Source: Litsea cubeba
Lineage: Eukaryota > Streptophyta > Magnoliopsida > Laurales > Lauraceae
Direction: 5' to 3'
Assembly (NCBI GenBank): GCA_012931725.1
Contig: CM022944.1
Span: forward strand, 34,054,881 to 34,118,880
Length of the DNA: 64,000 bases
Of this stretch, positions 29,968 through 40,645 are shown in pieces. Numbering within the stretch: the stretch's first letter is position 1; the number at the start of each line of letters is the position of its first letter. Both the position numbers and the translations under genes were made by a program. The notes under the pieces are model-generated. The model was not told the DNA's origin, ran no database searches, and worked only from the letters and a program-made list of their open reading frames with translations.

Positions 29968-31646
29968 ATGACAACAGGAAGGATGCAAATGAGTGCACAG
30001 GAACGGGATGCTTCAATAGTTGATTCGACGATTGAGCCAGCGGCACATAGCGTTGGTAAGATCAATACTATTAGTTATATATTTTACAAAATTAATAAAT
30101 GTCATGTATTTTTTTTTATTAATGATTTTCTTTTTCCTTTTAGCTTCTACCACCATTTCTAGAAGAGGACGTGGGAGGTCAAAAAATATCTCCCTTACCA
30201 GGTTTATTAAGGATACAAGTCAAAAGCTAAGGATTGAAATCCCTGAAGGGCTGTCTAGACCAGTTGGCAAGTATGCAAAGCAATTTAAGACTGAAGTTGG
30301 CATAATTTGTCGAACGTATGCTCCTCTTGCGTGTTCCACCTGGCCAACAGTTAAACAGGAACACAAGGCAAATATTTTATGATCGCATTTTGGTAATTCA
30401 TTCCTCAAAATGTTTATTTTTTTCTTTTATTTTGCCTCCTATGTTATTTGAAAGTTGGATGCAAAATTAAGTAATCTTTTTCCTGTAAAATATACCTAAC
30501 AAACTTATTATGAATGCATTTTATTTGTAGGACAAATTTGATATAGATCTTCATGATCCACGAGTGAAAAAAGCTGTTAACAGTTATTTAGCATCAACAT
30601 TCAAGAATTATAGGAACAGAATGCACTCCCATTATAAGAGGGTTGGCAATCACGGGGTGGCATGCCAGAAACCTTATGAGGGTGTGTCACTAGAAGATTA
30701 GGGAGCTGTGCTGCAATAGGTTTTGCTCAGAAGAATTTCAAGTGAAATTTTATTTTATTTTTAACTGCATTACCTACATAGAAATGATTTTTTTTAGAAA
30801 ATCTTGATGGCATTTCTAATTCATTAACTTGAATGCAGAAAGTTAGTAAAAAGAATTCTGAAAACCGACAGCTACTTAAAGTGAACCATCGTGCGGGTTC
30901 AAAATCATTTGTCGAATATCTTCATGAGACGGTATTAGTAATTCTAATATTTTAAAAAGTATTGAATTATTAACTTCTTTTTTTAAATTTAATATTGTGT
31001 TTGAATTTATTCAGTGTGATACTCCAATCGGTAGGATAGAATTGTGGCATAAGACACACCATAGTCAAGAGAAGGGTTGGTCTACTCCCGAGTGTCAGTT
31101 GCTCTATGTAGGGTCACTTTTTTTTAAAGTTTCATCTAATTATTTCTTTTGTTCTTCATTTTTTCTATACGTCTAAATATTTATGTGAGTTTTTTTCTTT
31201 TGTAGGAGAAAATGATTACACTCCAGTCGCAGCCCACAGAAGAGGATTCTCCCCCATTGACAGATGATGAGATATGCAAACGAATGTTGGGTACAAGGCC
31301 CGGATATGTCCGAGGTCTTGGGCATGGCGTCGTAGCCCCTCCATCCTCTTCAACAGGCCTTCACAATAATCAGCGGGTGGAAGAGCTTACTAAGAGGGCA
31401 ACGGCAGCTGAAAGACAATCTCAAGAGTTGGCTGAGCAGTTGCAGCGGATGGAAGCTCAGATGGAGGCTCAGAAGCAACAAATGGAGGCTCAGATGGCGG
31501 GTCAAAAACAACAAATGGAGGTTGAGATGGCGGGTCAAAAACAACAAATGGAGGCTCAGATGAATGATATAAAATCCTGGCAAAAGAATATGGAGGCTAT
31601 GATGCAATCTATAATGGCGCAAAAGATGGGCACTCCTCCATGGTAA
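29968..31646 (+). pseudogene. second CACTA protein (plant En/Spm transposase family)
   Basis: Reads as six short exons: 29968-30057, 30144 to ~30389, 30531 to ~30710, 30839-30930, 31016 to ~31112 and 31206-31646. Segments RGRGRSKNISLTRFIKD, FDIDLHDPRVKKAVNSYL, WHKTHHSQEKGWSTPE and RPGYVRGLGHGV are typical of the Ptta/En/Spm proteins that accompany TNP2 and are thought to bind element ends. The C-terminus is a coiled coil of repeated QKQQMEAQMAG units encoded by ~36-bp repeats. Nonsense codons occur before SHF (30380) and after VSLED (30698), so it is decayed. Exon borders are inferred from splice-like sites. Confidence 0.65.
31440..31560 (+). repeat. ~36-bp coding repeats of the coiled-coil tail
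   Basis: GGCTCAGATGG.GG(C/T)(G/T)CA.AA.CAACAAATGGAG-type units repeat three to four times in frame and encode QKQQMEAQM. Confidence 0.75.
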
Positions 31647-32235
31647 AACATATCAAATTTCAACTTGAGATCTCAAATTTCAGTTTTAACATCTATCTTG
31701 TTTTATAGATTTTAACATCTATGCATCTTGTTTTATTTATTACAGATCGAAATGGGAGATGAAGAGAAAATAAGAACAAGCAACATTTTTTGGACCGGTT
31801 TGGATAACGCAGATTAATTTGAGGATGCTATATTTTATCGTGGAAATTGATCGTTGTCTCTCCATGATACATATCGAAGACCGCCTTTCAGTTATTGTTT
31901 CTATGTTATATTGAGACCAACTATTGTATAGATTTATGTTTAACAGAATTTTATCAATATCTTTAGTAATAATTTGTGATGAGGACAACTATTTCAATGC
32001 ACTCAAATTCAATGAATTAATTTAGTTTATGTTTTTTCATCGATGGAGTGTTATTTTCATACCTCAATTGCTACTTAGAGATATATGATTGTGATGACCT
32101 AAGGATGACTTTGCATTAAAGATTTGTGAATGGATGGATTGTGAATGGATGATGAGATTATATTTGTACTGATTGGGTATCAAAAAGGGAAAAATATATA
32201 TTTTTTGAAAATATTAAAAGATATTTTTTTTCTGA

Positions 32236-32832
32236 AAAATTATTATTTGCAGCGCTTTTATTGCGTTGCAAATAATCATATGTAATTAGTTAAAGATTAT
32301 TTACGACACCACAGAAGCGTTGCAAAAAAATATTATTTGCAACTTTATAAGAGCGTCGCACTTAATGATTTATTAACGACTTTTTTGAATCGTCGCAAAG
32401 TAATATTTATTTGGTGACGCAATTTTGCCATTGCAAATAAATCATTATTTGCGACGTTTTTTTGCCGTTGCAAATAAATCATTGACGTTTATTTTCTGTT
32501 GCAAATAAATCATTATCTGCAACGCTTTTTTGCTGTTGCAAATAAATCATCATTTACGACGTTTATTTGCCGTTGCAGATAAATCATCTCCGACGTTTTT
32601 TGTCGTTGCAAATAAAGCATCATCTGCGACGCTTATAATACGTCGTAATTGATACGTAATTAGCAACTCTTCGAAACCGTCGCAAATACTCTCCCCCTAC
32701 TGCGACGCTGCAGTCTTTAGTGTAGCTAATCTTTCTGTGACCCCATTATTTGCGACCCTTAGTTTTTTTTTGTCGCAATTACTTATTGCGACGCTTTTTA
32801 TATTATTTGCGACGCTTTTTTGACGTCGCAAA
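32236..32832. repeat. CACTA subterminal repeat array
   Basis: Many direct and inverted copies of TTTGCGACG / CGTCGCAAA and degenerate forms (GTTGCAAATAAATCAT, TGCGACGCTTTTTTG). Such arrays bind the element-encoded protein in CACTA elements. A TTAGTGTAG near 32718 may be an internal terminus-like copy. The array ends at CGTCGCAAAAAAGC. Confidence 0.75.
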
Positions 32833-34228
32833 AAAGCTAAATTGTATATGCATTGAATGGCAGTCCAATCAGCCCATCTTGCATTAAATGCTGGTCTAAT
32901 CGGGCCTTATCCTGCCTAACTTTTGGGCCTAGTCCCATCGGGCCTGGCTTGGAGCCATACCCTGATGGGACGTGGTCGCTGGGAGTCGTCCTGTCAGAGA
33001 TCATGGGCGGCCAAGATGGCTTTGTCAGGCCCACTTGCGCTTGCCCTTGTCCTCTCGCACGTCTCATGACGTGAACGAGCTTCCAAAGCAGTTCGGCTGT
33101 CGGGGTCTGCCTGGCTGACTTTCTGGCTCTGTCGCCGAGATGCATGACTGAGGTCAGGACTGACGGAGAAGTCGGGAATGACCGAAGTCGGGAGCGACCT
33201 TGACTTCGGCTAGCGCCCTGATACTGACACGATGGTACGCGTGGCCGAGGTTTGAGACGGTCAGGGTTTTAGGAATTATCCCCACACAATTGGTTCATTT
33301 AGAACTGATCAGTCATGGTCACACTAGACCAACCATTTCTTAGTTGGCAACATCAAGAAAATGCTATTGACTGGGAGACTTGAATTGCATTGACCACACG
33401 TTGTCCTCCCCTCTTGAGGCCTCACATGCATTACACAGCACATTGAATAAAATAAAAATAAAAATATGTAAAGAGCCCCCCATTAAGAGGAGTCTCCCTA
33501 GTATCTACTTCATTTTCGTGCAATTTTGTTACATTGGGCTTAGTTTTGGTGTAGCAACTAGTGTGGTCTAGTTGATTGTCATGGACAGCACAGTATACCA
33601 AACATGAATATTGGCTTATTTTGAGATCAGAACATTGTCAACAAAAACTCATTCTAAATCAACAAAAACTCATTCTAACATACAATTGGAGTCAGAAGTG
33701 CTTTCCAGATTCCTTACCTTTTTTTTTCAACAGTGCTCTTAAGCAAATAGACAAATGCCTCAGAAAATTGCTTTTCACAAAGGCCACTTCACAGTTCAGC
33801 TACATATGGACATTCCAAGGTCTTTTGTGCCATCTTATCCAGAGGCTGAAAAAAAAATTACTGTGATATTGCTTGTGAAGAGAATGCAAATAGCTAACAA
33901 CTAGGATGTGACCTAGAAACAAAGAGAGAGTTTATACAATTGTAAAAAATGCACTAACCATATCATCATCATCTCTTGGAAAAGCAGTGGCGTTTGCAAG
34001 AGGCATGAGACAATTAGATCATGTGAAATGCTTAATGTAGCAGCACATACCAGAAGCAACTCAACAAAAGAAAACCGCAGAATCAATAAAGATTTAAATG
34101 TAGAAAGTTAATTACAAAACTAATAACAATTAAAAACTGCAGCTCTCAATGTTGCTCCACTTCTATAAAGCTAGCCCTAAATGATTAAATAAGTTCAATA
34201 TAAAACTACAACTCTCAATCTTGATAAA
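32833..34228. other. spacer; GC-rich LTR-like patch then AT-rich DNA
   Basis: 32840-33290 is GC-rich and shares phrases (GCATTAAATGCTG, GGGCC) with the gypsy LTR at 61.9-62.0 kb, so it may be an old LTR fragment. From 33300 on it is AT-rich with a duplicated CAACAAAAACTCATTCTAA (33635 and 33659). No gene supported. Confidence 0.35.
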
Positions 34229-34231
34229 GCA

Positions 34232-34234
34232 CCC

Positions 34235-34265
<31 letters not shown>

Positions 34266-34279
34266 AAAAAAAAAAAAAA
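34232..34279. repeat. C24A24 homopolymer pair
   Basis: 24 C followed directly by 24 A. The exact lengths may be an assembly effect. Confidence 0.85.
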
Positions 34280-34879
34280 GAAATGATGAAGAAATTGGAA
34301 GAAATTAAAAAGAAGATGTAAGTAGCAAAGTACCCAATTATCATCCAAGGAAGAAAATGCAATCCCAAGAGCAGTAGAAAAGAAAAGAATACTCACCACC
34401 AAAACCTTCTCGAAAGGAAAGGATATCTGTAACGGTAACTGCACGATTTGCTCTGTTGGAACTGGAATCTCAAAGGGGAAAGTGAGAAATCTGGAAATCT
34501 GAGGGAGAAAGCAAACTTCTGTCTCTTCTTTTCTCTTCTCTGCTTTGTGTGCTTGTCTCCTTTTTTTTTGTTTTTGTTTGATGATAAGGTCGAGGATGAG
34601 TGAGGTGGTGCTCGTTGCAGGGAGATGGAGGGATCGAGAGAGATGGGAATCGCAAGGGTTCTCTGCGCTGGGTGGTGATGGAGAGGATGGAGGCGAGATG
34701 GGTGATGGTTGGCACGCTCGGGGCTGGACCTCACGGAGATGGCGACGGGTGGCTGTAAAGGGAGATGATCGACGAGATGCGTTTACATGTGAGAAGGAGA
34801 TGCAGAAGAGGGCAAGGTCGCAAGGTCGTTTTTCCTATCACCTTTTTTTTTTTTGTTCTTCTTCACTTTCTCAAGATGA
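34280..34879. other. leader-like spacer, no gene called
   Basis: Pyrimidine-rich then GC-richer DNA with overlapping ORFs on both strands (34393-34734 minus; 34545-35102 plus), neither with recognisable motifs. It may be a captured 5' gene part next to a transposon end. Confidence 0.3.
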
Positions 34880-35260
34880 ATGTTGGGCTTCCAAAACTTC
34901 TTTCGGGCAGGATTCAAAACAAAATCCCAGCTGGAGTCCATCTCAGCGTCCAGCTGGGATCGGGCTTGGATTCGGGCTACAAAATCAATCGGAATGTATA
35001 GACTTTCAAAACAAAAAGTCTGGGTACACCGAAAAAACAGAGCCTGAAAAAGGCCCTGAAACCTACTCTACCCTAGGATCTCCTTTTGAAATGAGATCCT
35101 AGGGTAGGAGGAGAGCTTCAGGGCCTTTTTCAGACTTGTTTTTTGGTGCATGTAGACGGATTGCTTTCAAAAAGTCTATGGAGGCTGATTTTGGAGCCTG
35201 AATGGGAGCCCGATCCGAGCTGGAGGTCCAGCTGGACCTCATGTTTAAAGAAAGAAAGCT
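34880..35260. repeat. inverted repeat with a tight hairpin at its tip
   Basis: The core CTACCCTAGGATCTC / GAGATCCTAGGGTAG (35067-35106) is flanked by matching AAAAAGGCCCTGAA / TTCAGGGCCTTTTT and, with more divergence, by AGACTTTTTG-, CCCGATCC- and CCAGCTGGA-containing arms on both sides. The right arm passes into the left arm of the large element at 35146. It looks like two transposon ends of one family placed head to head. Confidence 0.6.
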
Positions 35261-36395
35261 AGAGCCCGCCCACCATTTGGATAGCCCGCCTAAAATTTTA
35301 GGAGAAAGGGGAAGAACGTAGACCTCATCTATTCCTCTCTACAAATCTGAGAAGGGCTGAACGGGAGCTCATCTCTTCCTCTCTCTCAATCTCATGCTCA
35401 TCTCTTCCTCTCTCTCAATCTCGTGCACAGCAGCTCTCTTTCTCTCTCTCGATCGCGAGGTGCTGCAAATCTCAGAGGTCTGAACATCCCTCATCTATTC
35501 CTCTCTTAATCTCGTGCGCGGCAGCTCTCTTCCTCTCTCTTGATCATGATTCTCCTCCCTCCTCGTCACTGCGCGTCCAGACCCATGGCTCTGCCTCCAC
35601 CAGCACAATCGAACTCTCTCCCTCATACCATCGCAGCTCCTCCCTTCCTCCCTCATCGCAGCAGCGTCCCTCCCCATCGCAGTTGCGTCCCCCTCGCAGA
35701 AAGGTAACCCCATCGCAGCAGGAACCCTATAACACCTTTTGGTTTTTTTTTTTTTTTCTGCATTTTGTTGCTTTGGACGACATGCTATGATGGGTCCTCT
35801 GTAATTTCAAACAGCACAGATATAAGTCCACTCTAACAATGTGCAAGCTTAAAACAAATTGGCATTTGGGGACTCATATCTCGGCTAAGATGCCCATGGG
35901 TTTTATGAGTGAGAGCCCTGTGGGGCCCACTTGGTGGTGGCGGCGGGGCAGGGGTTTCAGATCCAAAGAATCTAAGATAGAAGTCATGGAGACATGGCTC
36001 CTCCTAAAGTTAGTGGTGAAAAAATTGGACCTCAAATCCAGTGGCTAATGGAATTTGGATGAGTGAAAAATCAGTTCTGTTGGCAATTCATGGTGTGAGG
36101 GAGGTATGTGATCAAAGGTGGACCCATTGGCCTACCTGAATGTTGCCCAAATGATCATTCACCAGTGTTTGAGTTCTTTACCTTTTTTTTCCTGTTATTT
36201 TTTTAATAAATATGATTATCCTTTTTCGTGATCAATTGTAGTTTCTTTTCTTGCTATGATGGGTCCTCGTAGTTTCAAACAACATAGATATAAGTCCACT
36301 CTAACAATGTGCAAGCTTAAAACAAATTGCAATTTTGCTTACATCCAAATGCGCAATAAAACAATATAAATGCATAACGCTTGAGACTTTATGTT
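35146..36395 (+). repeat. left long inverted arm (~1.25 kb)
   Basis: Reads GGTGCATGTAG at its outer end, then AAAAAGTCTATGG, GGTCCAGCTGGACC, TATGATGGGTCCTC and TATAAGTCCACTCTAACAAT and GACTTTATG. Nearly all of it is found in reverse complement on the right. Within it, the block around TATAAGTCCACTCTAACAAT occurs twice (35820 and 36290), also mirrored on the right. Confidence 0.85.
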
Positions 36396-36681
36396 GAGGC
36401 AAATCTCCCATACAAAAATGATTCAATTGTAGTAAAATGAAGAAAATTCATTTCAAATTCCCCTCCCTTTTCTCAATAAAGGGAAAAGAACAAATTTAAG
36501 AAACACAACATCAAAGCAACTAACTCCCTCTCAAATGCAGTCAAATGTAATGTCACCTTGGTGACACTTCTTCCTCACCCTTTTTTAGAACAGAACACAA
36601 CACTTGTCTTGATATTTAAGTGTCAAGCTCTCTAGACACCCCTGTCAGCTTCAAATCGAAATTACTGCGGTAGTTCTAATT

Positions 36682-37056
36682 TGGTGATGGCACCACAGCA
36701 GTGAATGCAGTTGGAGACCCAGAAAACAACCTTCTGGGGCTTGAAAACAGCCTAGGAATTCCCTTTAACCACCCTTTTGAAACAACAATTGGTGATGATG
36801 CCTGGGCATTATTCTCCTTTCCTGGGCTCATTGATGGCCCACATTTGGTTTCTGATGGCAACGGTTCCAGTGTTTTTGACAGTTCAGATTCAGCCATTGG
36901 AGCCCGCTTTGCTATTCTTTCTCTGGCCTTCTCTGCTGCCATCAGAGCCTTCTCTTTGCTCAACCTTATCAGCTTCCATGGATCAATGCTTGCACGGAAG
37001 TCAGGCTTCTTGATTGAGGAAGAAGGATCAGCAGGCTTTTTGAAAACTTGAACATC
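36682..37056 (-). pseudogene. captured host-gene exon fragment, unidentified
   Basis: An open minus-strand stretch of about 120 codons ending in a natural-looking stop: VFKKPADPSSSIKKPDFRAS, DPWKLIRLSKEKALMAAEKA, a helical Lys/Glu/Ala segment, then a Ser/Pro-rich tail with RLFSSPRRLFSGSP. Codon use and composition look like a real last exon of a plant gene, but I do not recognise the protein. It has no start in the window and lies inside the inverted-repeat element, so capture is likely. Confidence 0.45.
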
Positions 37057-37326
37057 ATTTCTTTAATATTCTAAGTTTTAAGTGATCTTATTTTTTTTTT
37101 TTTTTTTGCTATTGACTTTGTTGTAAGATGCCTATGAAAAGAATATCATTGCTGCTAATGAAACATATTTTCAACAAGGTTGTAGGCTCAAGTTATGTTG
37201 CTAATGAAAAAGAAGAATAGTTGAATGCTTGAGTTTATACTTACAAAATGATGCTTCATTTTTCTTAACACCTGAATTTCTTTTATCGAATTATTCTCAA
37301 CACCTGAATGCTTTATTTGTTTTTAG

Positions 37327-37545
37327 AAGCATGGTAAAAGATGAATTATTACATGAATTTGATGGAGACGACAATGAAAATAAATTGGGGACGGCTGGTC
37401 AATCATGGAGACGAGATCAACACACAAGAGACTATTAATTTAACCGTAAGAATGCCCCCAATTTACTATATGTTGTGCTTAACTTTATTGCATATGGTCT
37501 CATATACTTTTGTTACATGTGCAGGTTTCGGTGATGGATCTTGAA
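37327..37545 (+). pseudogene. deleted FRS copy: first and last exons only
   Basis: The plus strand begins with the same exon start as the minus-strand FRS gene (SMVKDELLHEFDGDDNE against SMEEDELMSEFDGGDNE) after TTTGTTTTTAG. It then jumps to the penultimate exon (HGDEINTQETINLT), the same GTAAGAATGCC intron (ending ATGTGCAG) and the last short exon (GFGDGS stop). Everything between was deleted. It is inverted relative to the fuller copy at 40.6-42.9 kb. Confidence 0.75.
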
Positions 37546-38225
37546 TTGAACCTTTAAGAAGATCTGTCAGAATGAAACATGAATTTGGAATTTTATTTGT
37601 GGTATTCAAATGTGGGTTTTAATACAGATAGCAGATGTTGGAATTTTATTTTTGGTATTCGAATATTTGGAATGGTTGTTGTAGAATTTTTGGATGTGGT
37701 ATTGTTCATATTTGGACTTGGATGTTGTCATGAATCAGTTGGATTTGGACTTGGCAAATGTTGGAAAAGTGAAATGAAGTTGTCATGAATCTGTTGGATT
37801 TGGATGTCTCTATTTTAGCTGTTATAGTGTGCACATGGGATTTCATTTTTGTATGAACTGTCTGATTTTCAGGTTGAAAATGAATCTGTTGGATTTGGAC
37901 TTAATCAGTGCTTATTGTGGATTTGGCACTATGTGTTTTGGAGTGGATCGGGTTGGAATTTCTATTAGGATGCAGGTTTTCCGTGTTTGTTTGTTGTGAA
38001 GGATTTGGTTTCTGCAGATTTGAATGACTGTGTGCTGGGATTGAAGATTAGTGGAATTGATATTTTTTATGCCTCCTTAGTTGTGTTTATTTTCTATCGA
38101 TCCATACATTATACATGAACTACTTGGCCTCAACATCCATGTAACATCCAGATAAATAATAACTTTCCTTCATGTAATACATTTTTTTTATCTATGTCTA
38201 CTTGAATTTTTATTCTTTTGTTCAG
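37546..38225. other. spacer with degenerate short repeats
   Basis: Contains several diverged copies of a TTGGAATTTTATTT(G/T)TGGTATTC-like and a TCTGTTGGATTTGGAC-like phrase. No gene seen. Confidence 0.45.
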
Positions 38226-38715
38226 AATGTCATCTTCTAATACAATCCGTTCTGAGTGTACTCCGAAATGACGATGTGGAGTAGGAGACATGAAATTATA
38301 TACTTCTCGTACGCAGTTGAATCCAAATAGAAAATTTTGGAAATGCCCGAATTGGAATGTAAGTGTGTTTACGCTACCTCATAGATCAGTCAATATACAT
38401 TGTCAAGGTTTCAAATCTAGCATTAACTATTTTTGTTGTGCGTACATCTTTATGCAGAATGAAAATGGCTGTGGTGCGTTCCTTTGGAAAGATGAAGTAG
38501 CAATTTGGCAGCAACCTGAAGCTAATTCATCGACTTGTGAACGAGAAAACCGGAGAGAAGAAAACAGCAATTTGATAACAGTCTTTGAAAAGTTAGAAAG
38601 TTTGCTGCGTGTTTTTATTGAAGTAGAGAAAATTCGAAATGTGTATCTGCGAAAAATTTATCATGCTATTATAGTCACATGTTGTATAATAATTTTAGTT
38701 TTCCTGTTTAGCTAG
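38226..38715 (+). pseudogene. GRF-type zinc-finger protein with C-terminal membrane segment
   Basis: From ATG 38226, MSSSNTIRSEC is followed by a TGA and then RCGVGDMKLYTSRTQLNPNRKFWKCPNW. After an intron (38362-38458, GTAAGTGTG to TATGCAG) comes NENGCGAFLWKDEVAIW. The Cys spacing, the NPxRxFxxCPN core and the final CGxFxW block are the GRF zinc finger, found in plant proteins of unknown role and often near transposons. A helical region and a hydrophobic end (AIIVTCCIIILVFLF) follow, a common layout for the small plant GRF proteins. The TGA sits where the first finger Cys pair is expected; alternatively translation could start at 38290 without it. Confidence 0.7.
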
Positions 38716-39085
38716 GCATGAAGTAAAATGAACAACAAGTCTTTTGTAAGATGAACATTCACTTCAAATGTCACTGTAGCAATCAATATGGCCACCACCA
38801 TCAGTGTGCTCCACCTCTTGTGTACCCAGTTATTACATTTTATAAACTTTACAAAGGAACACTCTAAACCCATTTGCAGCAAGGCTTAAGCCGGCCCCTC
38901 ATGTGAATAGCTGTAACTGGTGTGAAGGGCATTTAATTATGGATAAAAAAATGAACTCACTCAGTAATTTGAGAAATACATTATTGCTTCTTCAAAAAAG
39001 GCTATATAGCTAGGAACCTCACATCAGTAGTAAAATTTAACTGATAGTCTTCTTTTCTTATCATAGGTAAGCTAGGAACCCTCAA
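38716..39085. other. spacer, nothing recognised
   Basis: AT-rich DNA between the GRF gene and the 188-bp array; it probably contains the GRF 3' untranslated part. Confidence 0.4.
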
Positions 39086-39845
39086 ACTTGCACTTTTGCA
39101 ACTTGGTTAAATTTAGCCCGCTTCTCGAGGTTTTTTTTTTCAAAATTCGGGGGTTTCGAAGACCATATTGTGGACTAAAAATCTGCTATTTCTCACTTAA
39201 TTACGATCACGTTTTCCTGCGTTTAAAACCGTGCACTTATGCAACCATGTTAGGAAAAATCTGCAGAAACCTCACTAAGTACCCCTGTTTAGAGCACTTT
39301 TTAGCTCGCTTCCCGAGGGTTTTTTTTTCAAAATTCGGGGGTTTCGAAGACCATATTATGGACTAAAAGTCTGCTATTTTTTACTTAATTACGATCACGT
39401 TTGCCTGCATTTCAAACCGTGCACTTTTGCAACCATGTTAGGAAAAATCTGCAGAAACCTCGCTGAGTACCCCTGTTTAGGCCACTTTTTAGCGAGGTTC
39501 CCGAGGGTTTTTTTTTTTGAAATTCGGGGGTTTCGAAGGCCATATTGTGGAATAAAACTATGCTATTTCTCACTTAATTACGATCACGTTTGCCTGTGTT
39601 TAAAACCGTGCACTTAAGCAACCATGTTAGGAAAAAATCTGCAGAAACCACGCTGAGTACCCCTGTTTAGGGCACTTTTTAGCCCGCCCCGAGGGTTTTT
39701 TTTTTTCCGAAATTTGGGGGTTTCGAAGACCATATTAAAAAATCTGCTATTTTTCACTTAATTACGATCATGTTTGCCTGTGTTTCAAACCATGCACTTT
39801 TGCAACCCGGTCAATGAAAAATCTGCAGAAACCACACTTTTTATC
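39086..39845. repeat. ~188-bp tandem repeat, about four copies
   Basis: Units start at GTGCACTT(A/T)TGCAACC-like sequence near 39230, 39419, 39607 and 39793, with a partial first unit from 39088. Each unit contains GAAAAATCTGCAGAAACC, GGGTTTTTTTT, GGGGGTTTCGAAG(A/G)CCATATT, and CACTTAATTACGATCA. Steps of 189, 188 and 186 bp fit a nucleosome-sized satellite. The ORFs at 39088 and 39435 are repeat artefacts. Confidence 0.85.
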
Positions 39846-40645
39846 TGTGAAAGTAAGTAGATTTCAAACGGTTTAGTAGCATCTGTAGTATTGTCGTCCC
39901 CACCAGCAAATTTCAATGAAAATACCTAATGTCAACTGATAGTCTTATTTTCTTATCATAGCAGTGGTAGTTCTGAAATAGATGAAGAGAGAAAAGGAAG
40001 CAGTATAAGAGAATATAACAACCAACATAAATGTGGGAGCATGCAAAAGAAAAGGTGATAATTAAAACTCTGTTTACTGCATGTAGAACAGTACAAAAAT
40101 CTTTTTAGAGCATGTAGAAACATTTTCCTTTCTTTTTACATCATCTATTCCAAAGACGTGGATTCATCTATTCCAAAATCAAGCTTCTCCTGAAGGCTAT
40201 CCACACAATACAGAAAGCTTCTCCTGCAAAAAATAACACCACAAAACAGTTACTTCTTCTTCTCCCTTAAGCTTCTTATGGTTGGAAAACAGCTCTATTA
40301 AGAAGCAAATCAGCCTTGGATTCCTCTTGTTTGAGTTCCTTCACTTCAGTGGCAGACCCAACAGTGACATCTGAAAGAGGTCTGTTTTTCCTGTTAAAGG
40401 ATACATTCATAAGGTATAATGGAATAAACACCCTTTGAGACAAACACAACAGGAAAAGCAGTGAAAGAGAAGTTTCAAAAATTTAAGAACATCACTTCAT
40501 TTTTCAAAAGATTGTTGTATAAAGCAACCATACACACAATGAGGTATCAATAGAGAGCCTTACACAGCTAATAAACAAAAGAGCTCTGCCTTTTCACGGC
40601 TGAAATAAGATCATATATCAATGGTTTGCATCCTAAAGGTTCAAT
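39846..40645. other. spacer with one exon-like piece
   Basis: The minus strand at 40268-40402 has an open, exon-like stretch with RPLSDVTVGSATEVKELKQE and a stop, preceded by CTTTAACAGG. It could be another captured exon, perhaps of the same gene as 36682-37056, but this is a guess. The rest is AT-rich. Confidence 0.3.

Larger units (their letters stand above)
24003..32832 (+). mobile_element. CACTA (En/Spm-type) DNA transposon, decayed
   Basis: Combines the two standard CACTA genes in order on the plus strand (TNP2-like transposase 24007-27326; second transposon protein 29968-31646) with a subterminal array of short direct and inverted GCGACG repeats at 32236-32832, which is a hallmark of the superfamily. 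The 5' terminus and its subterminal repeats are not visible; upstream the sequence turns into unrelated DNA near 24003, so the element is probably 5'-truncated. No clean CACTA terminus or 3-bp target duplication could be fixed. Confidence 0.7.

Noticed and set aside
32837..33145. Opposed ORFs in a GC-rich patch
   Set aside because: Likely a retrotransposon LTR fragment; both strands open by composition.
39088..39617. Two similar ORFs as a small gene family
   Set aside because: They are frames through the 188-bp tandem repeat.
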